A DNA stretch of 23,167 nucleotides, from the NCBI GenBank assembly GCA_001986395.2, contig MQVO02000139.1, forward strand, positions 1-23,167, given 5' to 3'. The notes beneath the pieces are model-generated. The model worked only from the letters and a program-made list of their open reading frames with translations. It was not told where the DNA came from and ran no database searches. The translations under genes were made by a program, and so were the position numbers. Each line of letters starts with the position of its first letter. Position 1 is the stretch's first letter. Shown piece by piece: positions 11,155-20,402 of the stretch. The stretch comes from Irpex lacteus. Its lineage: Eukaryota; Basidiomycota; Agaricomycetes; Polyporales; Irpicaceae.

Positions 11155-13531
11155 TTATCTGGAAAAGACAACCTTGACTCGAGACTCCACAGGGCTCCAT
11201 TTTCCACACTCCATTGCAGAACTGAAACTGAAGATTCGTCATATTACTGGCAGGATTTTTTTTGTCACGAAGGAGGAAAGATTCGACATGGTTCTGTTCG
11301 AAGTCTACCAATGACAGCTCGGGAGAACATCATCGGGACTTGTAGTATTTGGGGAGGAACAGCTTTAAAGGCTGATTCCCCGCAATCTGCAGAAGTCCAG
11401 TCAACGTCACGGTTGAAGGCTAGAAGACCTACAACTGACAAGCCACTTCTCTCCAGGAGAGGTGCCGTATCTTGAAGGGAGGAGAAGGGAAGGGACTGGG
11501 ATGTATTGCGATGCTGCGCGAGCAGTAGAAGCATCCGACGAAGATGCTACGAAACTCCGAGGTACGTCGGCATCCGTCGTTCCGTGCTTAGTGATATGCC
11601 TGGTGATACAGGCTGCACTGTTGTGCAACAAACATGTGCGAACCGTCACGGTCTTCTGCAGGCCTCTCTGACTGCAAGGCCTCCACGAAGATGGAATGTC
11701 ATCCAATCAGCAAGCATTCAGCAACTCAGCACCGTACCTGTTCAACACGGTACAATTTGACAACGCCGTCAAGGTAAAACCATTTTAACTGTGTATCGTA
11801 TAGAAGATGTAATTAGTATCGCCTGTGCATGTAGAGATAGAAAGCCACATCGCTATTTGATATCCTCGCGCTGCCTTCAACTTTGTGCTCGGGGGAAAGA
11901 ACAATTGCAGTTCCTGATATTATACCGATGTTCAGAAATATTCTTGAGCCATAACACTTGCAGAGTATAGCTTATACTGGATGGCAACGTCTATACTGCA
12001 TCGTCTGTCATGGTTAAGAACAGAACAAATAATGATCAGCTCGCAGGACAGGCTACAATCGGAAAATGCCGAGCGCCATGACACAGAGCTCGGACGAGCT
12101 CGTCTTCATCTTCAGATCTGTCATGTTTACTCTCACTACAAAGGCGCGAGCACAGAAGAGAACCCAGTATTAAGGTAACTCGAACTGCTGGTAGGTGAGT
12201 AGAAAGACCTGTGCGATTGTCTTAGAACTTACCATACCCAGAACTACTGTAGGCACCGTTGAGAGTCAGTCGTGGATTGGCTGCCACAGTCGAACTCGGT
12301 ACCGGACAAGTATTGCCGACATATACAAGTTCTTGGGAAGCTAGACCAAAGAGCAGTGCAACAGTACATCTGCATGATTCGCACCGATGTGAGATGTACC
12401 TTTTCGCGGCCCGTACTCTTACATGTCGAGGAAAGGTACCTCACACATGGGTACTACTTGCCAGTCCTACTGAGCCCATCAGGTTCTGTTGCGTCCTGAT
12501 GTTTGACGAGCAGGCACTAAACCTATTTCAATGCGAACATCCTCCAAAGGCAGCACAAACTACCCACGCGGCTATCTGTGGTAAGGATGGTCTACTTCTC
12601 CCTACTCATCTCGGTCGACTGTATTACTTCCGTGACTCTGAGTAAAATCTTTTGCTTGTCGGGATGCGCCCTACTCATCCAATATGACATTTTGACAGAT
12701 ATATGGTCAGTCAACATCCAAGGCAGATCTCTTAGAAGAGGGTTTTGCGCCATTATACGGTATGATCCTATGCCCACTTGCGAGAAGTCAGTCTGCTCAA
12801 ACACAGCAATTCTGTAAAGGGTCCACCAAGCAAAGCCCAGCAGTTCAGAAATGATGACGGCTGCTTGATACGAAACGACCTCGATAGTGACCAACTCACT
12901 GCAAAAACACCAGGCTCTGTGTGTACCTCTCAACCGCATCAGACATCTGCATTGCCCCTTAAGAAGTGATGATCTCGGAGGGTGTACAGGTAACTACCGT
13001 AGCCTCTACTCCTGCTTCGAAATAATGATCGTCGATTGAAGGTGAGTTGATTCTCTGTTCTTGTAGGTTGTATCCTTACGATCGGCTTCTTTTCACGTTG
13101 CGTTCTTCTTCGTCCAGACCTCTTCCATTCTCGATGAATTGCGCTGAGGAAACTCTCGGAAGGCCAGGGTACGGGAGATAAGATAACGCTCTCTTTGAAC
13201 GGACCCTCGGGCCTTGATGATAGGATGATAGCTGTAGAGCATACTATGGTACCCTTCTTGTTTGACCTGTTAGACTACCTTTAACCTTCCTCAGCCAGGA
13301 TTTGGGTTTTACTATGTCTGACATACTGTTGAAAATCAGCCTACCATTGGTGGCCATGATAAGGATTCTATATCAAGTGCACTGCACGCACAAACATTGA
13401 CAAGTGATGGACCTAAAGGTGCGTCTCAGTCCCGTCTCATGACTACAGACATGACATGAACGTATTTGTGTTTATCAGCGATGGATGTAACAGTCCTGGG
13501 TACCACGATATGTCTGATAGAAAAACTTGGC
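11155..13531. other. Region without a confident gene
   Basis: Between the tRNA and paralogue A no reading frame has a recognisable domain. The longest minus-strand frame (12592-12939) includes a hydrophobic, membrane-like stretch after a TTTTTGCAG acceptor-like site, but no adjoining exons could be joined to it. The part nearest 13,532 should contain the 3' end of the paralogue A transcript. Confidence 0.45.
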
Positions 13532-14798
13532 CTACTCATGCGTGTACGGTCGGAACGAGACAATCAACCTCCACTTCTCCGCTTTGACCTCCCTCAGCTC
13601 CATTTTGCGCCTCCTCCTATCCATCCTCCTCGCCCTCTTCTCCTCTCTCCACTCCATCCGATCCAGCCTTGCATCGCCTCTCATCTGTCTTCTCTGGTCT
13701 CTTCCCATTCGTCTCTGCTCCCTTCTCATGGCCTTCTGCTCGTGGCGTGTTCTCCCATAACCACCGTTCTCCGAGTCCGAGTCTGAGTCTGAGTCGGACG
13801 AGTCGGAATCGGGATATGCATCTGCGGCATGAAAATATCCTCGCTGGCCACCCGCTGTCGATGATGAGCGGAGGTGAGGCATATCGGGCGGAGGACCAGT
13901 TGCTCCTGCGTGGATGATGTGTCCTTGCGCGAGTGTGATCTCAAGACGACGAGGATGGAAGAAGTACTAGCGTGTAGTGTAGCAGGTGAGTACAATATCG
14001 GATTACGACAGTTGACGGAAAGCTTACATGATTCCAGTGGTCTATGAGATTAGATACCACGCCTTGTTTCTTCCTTAGCATCTTGCTCTGTAGCGCTCTG
14101 GCTACGAACAATCCTACAGTATTCGCGATCAACCATCGATCGACACATACGAGATGGTCACGCCTCACCTGGAAGGAAGCCGATTCCAATGACTCCGGGC
14201 GCAACATTGGCCACTATCTTATTTAATGGCGACAGTTTACCCGCAGCCTTAATGTCGCTCAGAAGCCGTGTCCAGTCTTCTTCATTAACGTCGTGCACCA
14301 CGAAAGGATGTGGCTGCGCCGGCGAAGGAGGCGGCATGGCAGGGAAACCTTTGTCGAGCTTGGAGTCAATCGAGATGAGCGAAAATGGCTGGAAAGGCTG
14401 GTCAATGAACTCGTGGAAAGGTGGTGCGCGAGTGAACCCTGGAGGTGGAGGGTTGAGCAGTTCGTCTGCGGTGGGACTCTTGAACCTGAATCCAGACGAA
14501 GGGAAGGGGAGCGACTGGGCCCTGCCTGAGGGACTTGAAGCGACGAGCTGGATGACTGAGGGGCGGCCGCTTCTTTCTCGTTGCCAAAGCTTTGATTAGG
14601 AGAGGGCTGGGATGAAGGAGCGAACACTGATGAAGCCACCCCTCTCGGAGAATATGCAGGTGGTGCATCCTGCGCAAGTTCATGCTCTTCTTGAGCTATG
14701 TTTCCTGGGCTCCTGTTCCTGAAAGGATTCGAGTTACTGGGAGACGGCGCAGTACCGTACGCATGTTGCTGTGATTCTTCGAAGGTGGGTGTAGCCAT
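13532..14798 (-). CDS. Paralogue A: PPxY-containing protein of unknown function (one-base deletion)
   Basis: Exons are 14798-14169, 14113-14028 and 13966-13532; the introns (55 and 61 nt) are GT-AG. The ATG at 14798 is the first in frame, with G at +4. The protein has a disordered N-terminus with PPAY at residues 46-49 and a core with NEEDWTRLLSDIK near residue 174. A glycine-rich hydrophobic stretch (NVAPGVIGIGFLPG then LFVARAL) spans intron 1, and DHWNH ends at 239. YFFHPRRLEITLAQG follows, then a Ser-Asp tract (292-305), an Arg/Lys-rich tail, and EKWRLIVSFRP near the end. Exon 1 is one base short of the phase shared with B. The frame changes at a run of four G (+ strand 14506-14509), where one more base restores SRSPFPSSGFRFKSP. 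The corrected length is 383 residues, the same as B. Read literally, the frame is lost before the core. I do not recognise the family; the PPxY suggests a WW-domain partner. Confidence 0.85.
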
Positions 14799-14826
14799 CA
14801 AGTAGTATAGTTAGTTTAAGTTGTGT

Positions 14827-14852
14827 TGGGGGATGTATGGGGGGAGGGGGGG
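14827..14852 (+). promoter_or_regulatory. G-rich tract, possible quadruplex, in the leader of paralogue A
   Basis: The + strand has runs of 5, 6 and 7 G separated by ATGTAT and A, which is enough for four tracts of three G. It lies 30-54 bp upstream of the ATG, between it and the TATA box, and so is C-rich in the transcript sense. Whether it folds is unknown. Confidence 0.45.
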
Positions 14853-14878
14853 TTGCCTGACGGTCGTCATCGTTCGAA

Positions 14879-14886
14879 TATTTATA
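14879..14886 (-). promoter_or_regulatory. TATA box of paralogue A
   Basis: TATAAATA on the minus strand, 81-88 bp upstream of the ATG at 14798. TATA-like sequences at similar distances precede paralogues B and C, which supports the call. Confidence 0.55.
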
Positions 14887-15475
14887 CCTCTATAAAACAT
14901 TGATAGCTCAGGCTGTTGATCATTCGGATGCGATGTTCGACGCAAAACCGCCGCTGCATCGCACGTAAGTAGCTAGTTCTGCTCACGATTGCATGGGGAT
15001 CAATTCATGCCGTGATGACTCAGGTGAGGAGCTATGCGCGACCTCGTCGTGCCAGCCTATGAGATGAGGAGGCTGTCCGTCTTCACACCACCCTATTTTG
15101 TTGTGCGTATCAATGCCTGATCGGAAGCAAATTCGACTGGAAGGAAGAGAGCAGAAGAGAGCTCATTGCTGTGCAACACTCTCGTTCCTGGTGTCGAAGG
15201 CGAAAGCTATGCAACAACAGAGACAGCTGTTTATGCAACTGCACATGCAGGCCTACACTGGTTCTGATACTTGTGTATAGTTCACGTTATGAAAACGAGT
15301 GATCGACTCGGTGGCCGAGGTGATGACGCGCTCGCGCTGAGTCCACGGCGCCTCATCACGCGGTAAAATGTCGATCATGATATCACTGGTGTACAAAAGT
15401 GGTAAGTTATCGCTTCGTCGAGATAAACGTGCGGGAGTCAAACGATTTGAAAGGATACAGAGACGGTCGAGTGCA
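14887..15475. other. Intergenic A-B
   Basis: Upstream region of A and downstream region of B. No gene, tRNA or strong repeat is seen here. Confidence 0.6.
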
Positions 15476-16819
15476 TCATACAGACGGCGGCCTAAAAGAC
15501 ACGATGAGTCTCCATTTCTCACCACTAGCGTCCTTAATGGCCTGTTTCCTTCTTCGTCTAGCGTATCGCCTCTCGTCCTTCTCCTGTTTCCATTCGTTCC
15601 GCTTTTGCTTCTTGTCTCGTTTCCTCTCCTGCTTGAGCTCTTTTCGCTCTTGCTTTCTTTGCCGCTTCTCGCGTTTCCTCGCCTCTTTGGAATCATAACT
15701 GCCATCGTGCTCATGGCGACTACCGTGTCGTGCGTCTTCGTCCTCGGACGAGGACGATGAAGAGGAATCCGAATCCGAGACTTGCTCAGTGGTATTAATG
15801 TATGTGTTTTGCTCGTTATGATCGGAGAGAGTGTGTAGATTCGGCATATCTGGAGGCGGCCCTGGTTCGCCTGCATGGACGACACGACCCTGGGCCAAGG
15901 TAATACGCATGAGACGAGGGTGAAAGAAGTGCTGGATGTCGCAATAATCAGTATCTTCAATCTCAGAGTGCCCGTTGCATGATCACATAGATGATGTAAC
16001 GATGCGCAACTTACAAGATTCCAATGGTCTATGATGTCCGCGACAATAGCGACCTTCTTTTTCTTCATACCCTTCTCTATTGCACGTGTCAAGAATAATC
16101 CTGGTGCCGTCTATAGTCAGCACACGCGTCACGGTGTCTGTCACAGAAGGACACTTTACCTCCTACAAAACCAGCTCCCGAGAGCATCGGTACGACATTC
16201 GAAACTACCTTGTCCCTTCCCGATAGTTTGCTGACAACCTTGACATCGTTCAGTAGGCGGGTCCAATCCTCTTCGTGAACGTCGTGCACGATGAACGGGT
16301 GCGGCTGACAGGGGGACGGAGGTATGACAGCAGGAAACCCCTTGTCCAAGTTGGAGTCGATAGAAATGAGGGAGAAAGTAGGAAAGGGGGCGGCCATAAG
16401 TTCATGATAAGGCGGCGAACGAGAGAAACATGGGGGAAGCGACTCGAACATGTCACTTGCAGTGTTCCCCATAAACTTGCTCTTCATACCAGGCGAAGCC
16501 GCCCCAGACGGTGGTCGGGAGGTACTGGCTGAAGCTGTCATTTGCAGAGACTGTCCATGCTGATTAGCTCGGTTGTATTCCTGTGATAAGTTCGTTAGCG
16601 GTGGCTCGGAGAATGTGCAGGCCAGCGTACATTAGTCTCTCTTTGCGTATAGAGTGGAGGAGGGCCAAGAGGGGCACCGTAAGTGACGCCCCGTTGGCTC
16701 ATAGCCAGAGACGGATTCCTGGACACATTAGAGTCAGGAGGGATCGGCGTATCGTAAAGAGTTCCTGTATTCGTCTTCTCTGGAGCATAATTATCTGGGT
16801 AAATCATCGCTCTACGCAT
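15476..16819 (-). CDS. Paralogue B: intact PPxY-containing protein of unknown function
   Basis: Exons are 16819-16631, 16580-16160, 16100-16015 and 15931-15476. The introns are 50, 59 and 83 nt, all GT-AG, with CTAAC as a likely branch site in the first. Every phase closes without correction, giving 383 residues; it is the reference for the family. A second ATG at 16807 (MIYPDNY) is an alternative start. The order is: PPLY at 54-57 within GAPLGPPPLYTQRE; the core HEEDWTRLLNDVK; a glycine-rich hydrophobic segment reading across intron 2 (FVGG then LFLTRAIEKGMKKKK); DHWNL; HFFHPRLMRITLAQG; PPPDMPNL; and a Ser/Asp/Glu tract. A long Lys/Arg/Glu-rich, probably helical tail and EKWRLIVSFRP close the protein. 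The function is unknown to me. The basic tail could bind nucleic acid or acidic membrane, and the PPxY could recruit a WW-domain ubiquitin ligase; both are inference. Confidence 0.9.
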
Positions 16820-16890
16820 GGGGGAAGGGAGTTGTGGTAATAGTGACTTAGGGGGGATCTGTTATATGAAGTTGGTGGGAAGCTCAAAGC

Positions 16891-16898
16891 GTTGTATA
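16891..16898 (-). promoter_or_regulatory. TATA-like element of paralogue B
   Basis: TATACAAC on the minus strand, 72-79 bp upstream of the ATG at 16819, at about the same spacing as in A and C. A C-rich run (minus strand, near 16852-16857) lies between it and the start, as in A. Confidence 0.35.
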
Positions 16899-17577
16899 CC
16901 ACGCAAAACCTGTGTGTAAGCAAGCTCGGGCGACGATAGGAGATTAGCATCACTACGTTAAAACCTGTCCATAGAAGGACTGCGCACCTGCGCGGAGAAC
17001 CATCGGAGAATGTGGTTGAAGGAGAGTTGCAAGCACCGATCACTGCCCCACATATACGAGCGGCATTAAATGACAATCGCTTCGCTCGATGTCGAACTAG
17101 ACTCTGAGATGGTGTCAATCTTCGCGAAAAAAACCATGCCCGAAGGTGCTTACTCATCGCCTTTTGTCAACAAACTGGGTGAATTAAGGTTTGTTGAGAG
17201 TTCAGCGGCGCTCAGGCTCTAGTGCAGCATAGAGAAGGTAATCTACACAGGCTACACAATGTCGTGAGCACATAAGGTTAGCAGAGCAGAAGAATAGGGC
17301 AGTTACCTCCGACGCAAAAAGACGGGAATTGGGATACACGCCAACTCATTGGGAGAAATTCAATTGGAAACTTCCCTCTGAGCTGATGGACGCAGGCACA
17401 AAGGAGGAATCCAGCCACCGATTGATAGAACCTGTGCGAAATAGATCCCATGGAAATTAAGAAGCACAGATACTGACTTTGAGCGGTGTAACTCAAGGCG
17501 AGTTCCCAAATTCGGGTTCGTATCTATAACGTAAGAACGCAGCAAGATGATTCGAGACAACAATACTTAACACGTCT
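16899..17577. other. Intergenic B-C
   Basis: Upstream region of B and downstream region of C. A GTAAGCACC site near 17152 (minus) could start a 5' leader intron for B, but no matching coding exon is seen. Nothing else is recognisable. Confidence 0.45.
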
Positions 17578-18854
17578 TCACATACTTGGCTGTGGCCTGA
17601 ACGAGACGGTTAGCCTCCATTTCTCCTTGCTGGTTTCCTTGTCTTCTTCTCTGCGTTCCCGCCTAGCCTCGATCCTCTCCCTTCGATCCTGTCGAATACC
17701 ACTGCGCATACCCAGCCTCCCAGCTCTCCTTCCGAGCCTCCCCATGCTCTGCTCGTCGAAGGATGACTCGTGGTCTGAGTGGTATCTTGCCACGTTCAGC
17801 TGGTCGTGAGAAGAGGTCCTGACGTTGAGCATATCCGGCGAAGAACCGGATGCGCCTACATGCACGACATGACCTTGAGATAAAGTAACTTCCATCCAGC
17901 GTGGATGGAAAAAGTACTGGACAGAGATAAACAGGTTAGGACCAACTACGTGAAGCACGGCAAACAGCAAACATGCGTGATTCCAATGATCGATTATGTC
18001 TGAGACAACGATAACTTTCTTCTTCTTCACGCCCTTTTCCATCGCCGACGTCACAAAACATTCCTGAAGGGCCCATTTTCAGTGTATAATACAGAAAAAG
18101 TAGATTATGTGAAGGAATTTTACCTCCTAGGAACCCGACCCCCATCAACATCGGGGCAACATTGGAGATCACCTTGTCCATCCCCGACAGCTTGCTCACA
18201 ACTTTGATATCATTCAGGAGGCGCTCCCAATCTTCCTGACGAACGTCATGGACAATGAACGGATGAGGCTGGCATGAGGACGGTGGGATCAAGCTGGGGA
18301 ACCCCTTCTCCAGACTGGACTCTGCCGAGATGTGAGAGAATACGGGAAAGGGCGCGTACATGAGATCGTTGTGCGGAGGTTGACGGGAGAACCCAGGAGG
18401 AGGCGACTCGAAAATGTCGCTTGCTGTATTTCCCATGAACTTGCTCTTCAACCCGTGCGTCGAGGCAGACGATGGTGAGCGTGGGTTGGAACGTCGAGCG
18501 AAGATCCCGTAGGTGGAAGATGCACAAGTTGTTGCATGTAGTTCCCGACGGCGTGTGGTTGGGATTTGTGGTTCTCTTTAGCGTAGCAATCCTCTTGGTA
18601 TAGTAAGGAGTGCTCGCTATAGCCTGGGTATTGTCCTGCCAATGCATGATGAGGCGAGTGAGGAACAGCAGGTGGGGTAGACACACACCTGCACTCTTCT
18701 CCGTATAGTATGCAGGCGGAGGCCCAGAGGGCGGAGCATACGAAATGTCTTGCTGACCCGCTGCTGTAGTGCTCACGAATGGGCTCCCGTCAGGCTCTCG
18801 AGAGGGGTAAGAGTACCCGGACTGAACCTTCTCTTTGGGATATTCGTAGTCCAT
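17578..18854 (-). CDS. Paralogue C: PPxY-containing protein of unknown function (two one-base indels, GC-AG intron)
   Basis: Exons are 18854-18689, 18635-18124, 18063-17977 and 17916-17578; the introns are 53, 60 and 60 nt. The start is the ATG at 18854 (MDYEYPKEK). It has PPAY at 46-49 in SGPPPAYYTEK, the core RQEDWERLLNDIK, the segment MFVTSAMEKGVKKKK, DHWNH, YFFHPRWMEVTLSQG, PDMLNV, a shorter Arg/Glu tail without a Ser-Asp tract, and EKWRLTVSFRP. Exon 2 is one base short (near 18526, CTTG for CTTTG) and exon 3 is one base long (18055-18058, TTTT for TTT), judged from intron phases shared with A and B. Corrected length is 367 residues. Intron 3 begins GCATGT instead of GT. It is closer to B than to A, so a B-C duplication is probably the later one. 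The function is unknown. Confidence 0.83.
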
Positions 18855-18922
18855 GCGGAGGCTCAAGGGCAAGAGAGAAGAGGCTTTGCAAGTGGTTGCA
18901 TGTTCATCCCTTTCGGTGCAGC

Positions 18923-18930
18923 GTATTTAT
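18923..18930 (-). promoter_or_regulatory. TATA-like element of paralogue C
   Basis: ATAAATAC on the minus strand, 69-76 bp upstream of the ATG at 18854. It resembles TATAAATA of paralogue A in sequence and position. Confidence 0.4.
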
Positions 18931-19793
18931 GCTGAAGAGGATCGGTCACTGTAGACTTGACCACTGCTCGCTTCACCTGGAGCAGAGATCCTGAACCTCT
19001 TAGTAGTGAAGTTGTTTCAGCAACGTATCCGAGTGATAGCAAGCCCGTTACAAACGTGCGGCGTCGGAGGCCATTAGCTATGGGCGGTATGAGAGGCTCT
19101 GAATGCCTGATATGTTGACACCTGACAAGGTACGATAGGAAGTCAGTATTCGTGAGAAGCTGGACAATCTTGCTACTCACGCCGTCCCGTTGATGCGGTG
19201 CAATCAATGACACGCTCATCCGTAGCCCGTGAGCATGAGCATGGTAGTGCGTTCTCATGGACTGCCAGTGAGGAACGGTACTATCTATAGTCGATGCATT
19301 TAGTGAGACCGCCAGCTCAGAGATGATTCGGAGACCCACAATTCAAGATGTAGGAGACCACACTGGCTAGCGGTAGCGTGAAAGAACTGGCGGCCGGCCT
19401 TTCGAGTCGCCAATAGCATGAGGCTCTATCAGCGTGCCTGTATTTTCTCAATACAGATACCCTGAAAGAGCTTATGTAGGCTACACCACATCTGCAACGT
19501 AGCTGACGAGTAGACATGTCCTCCGTTTCCGTACGTACTCGCCATATACGATGATGGTAGTACAGGAACAAGAAACTGTCTGGATGATGCAACCATCAAA
19601 TTGAAGTTCTGCAGACCCATTTTCAACTCGCACACGCAGACGCACATCTGCATTCGCATTTCGAACTTTATTCCATTCGGTGTACCTACCTAGCGTTGCT
19701 ACAAGACACTAAAGACCACGACGACAGACATATACTTATACTGTACAAATGTTGATGAATTACTACGGCAACAACGGCGCGTTTCAATCTATT

Positions 19794-20040
19794 TAGAGGA
19801 GAGGAGAGAGAGAGCAATATCGAACAAGAGAGGGAGAGTGAGATATGGAAAAGGGGAAGAGCTGGCCAGCGACTATCCCAGAAAGGTTGAGCGAAGCTGG
19901 GAGCTCAAAGCGAAGAACGAACACATGTCACAGAAATGAGATGAGAAGAACGATGAGGGAGGGAGTGTGTGCGAGTTTGAGAGGGAGTTGAGTCCGTGGG
20001 TGATGCAATGAGAGGGGGTGGTTGAGGGGTTGGGTTGTTG
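19794..20040. repeat. Polypurine/polypyrimidine tracts
   Basis: GA-rich on the + strand, densest at 19796-19816 and 19827-19860, with G-rich runs at 20008-20036. CT-rich blocks are common near transcription starts and in untranslated regions of basidiomycete genes, so this may be leader or trailer sequence. Confidence 0.45.
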
Positions 20041-20048
20041 GAGCTGAC

Positions 20049-20064
20049 ATACCAATATTGGTAT
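20049..20064. repeat. 16-bp perfect palindrome with inverted CCAAT boxes
   Basis: ATACCAATATTGGTAT is self-complementary and holds CCAAT on both strands meeting at the centre. It could be a CCAAT-factor site or a dyad for another dimeric factor. Confidence 0.5.
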
Positions 20065-20402
20065 AGGTACGGAAAGAAGGAGGATCGATGGATAGGATAG
20101 AGCGGAGGGGCGAGGGTGATAGAAGAAGATTAGGCGAATGTCGAAACACGTCTTGAGCACGTATAGGACGTAACGGTACGGGCAGGGAGGCAGCAAGAAA
20201 AGCAACTGTATGCTATCATATGGAGGTATCAGAAGAAACAGAACGGAACCACAGAACAGAACGACTGCTTTTTCGTCTCGAGACGGGGCTCGCCACACCT
20301 GACATTGGCGGGCCTCGTCGGAGCGCGTTTCTCTAGCGTCCACTTTCGCTTTCCTAAACCATTCTCCACCTTCTAGAGAATTCGCGCTGGATCGATAACG
20401 AC

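Larger units (their letters stand above)
18931..20402. other. Intergenic between paralogue C and the bZIP gene
   Basis: About 1.5 kb. The part next to 20402 is probably the 3' untranslated region of the bZIP gene. Read on the minus strand it is strongly pyrimidine-rich at 19794-19860 and 19940-20040, and it is open in one frame by composition only. A 16-bp palindrome lies at 20049-20064. No gene is recognised. Confidence 0.5.

Noticed and set aside
12592..12939. Membrane-protein-like open frame on the minus strand
   Set aside because: One hydrophobic stretch only; no adjoining exons, no start context and no recognisable family.
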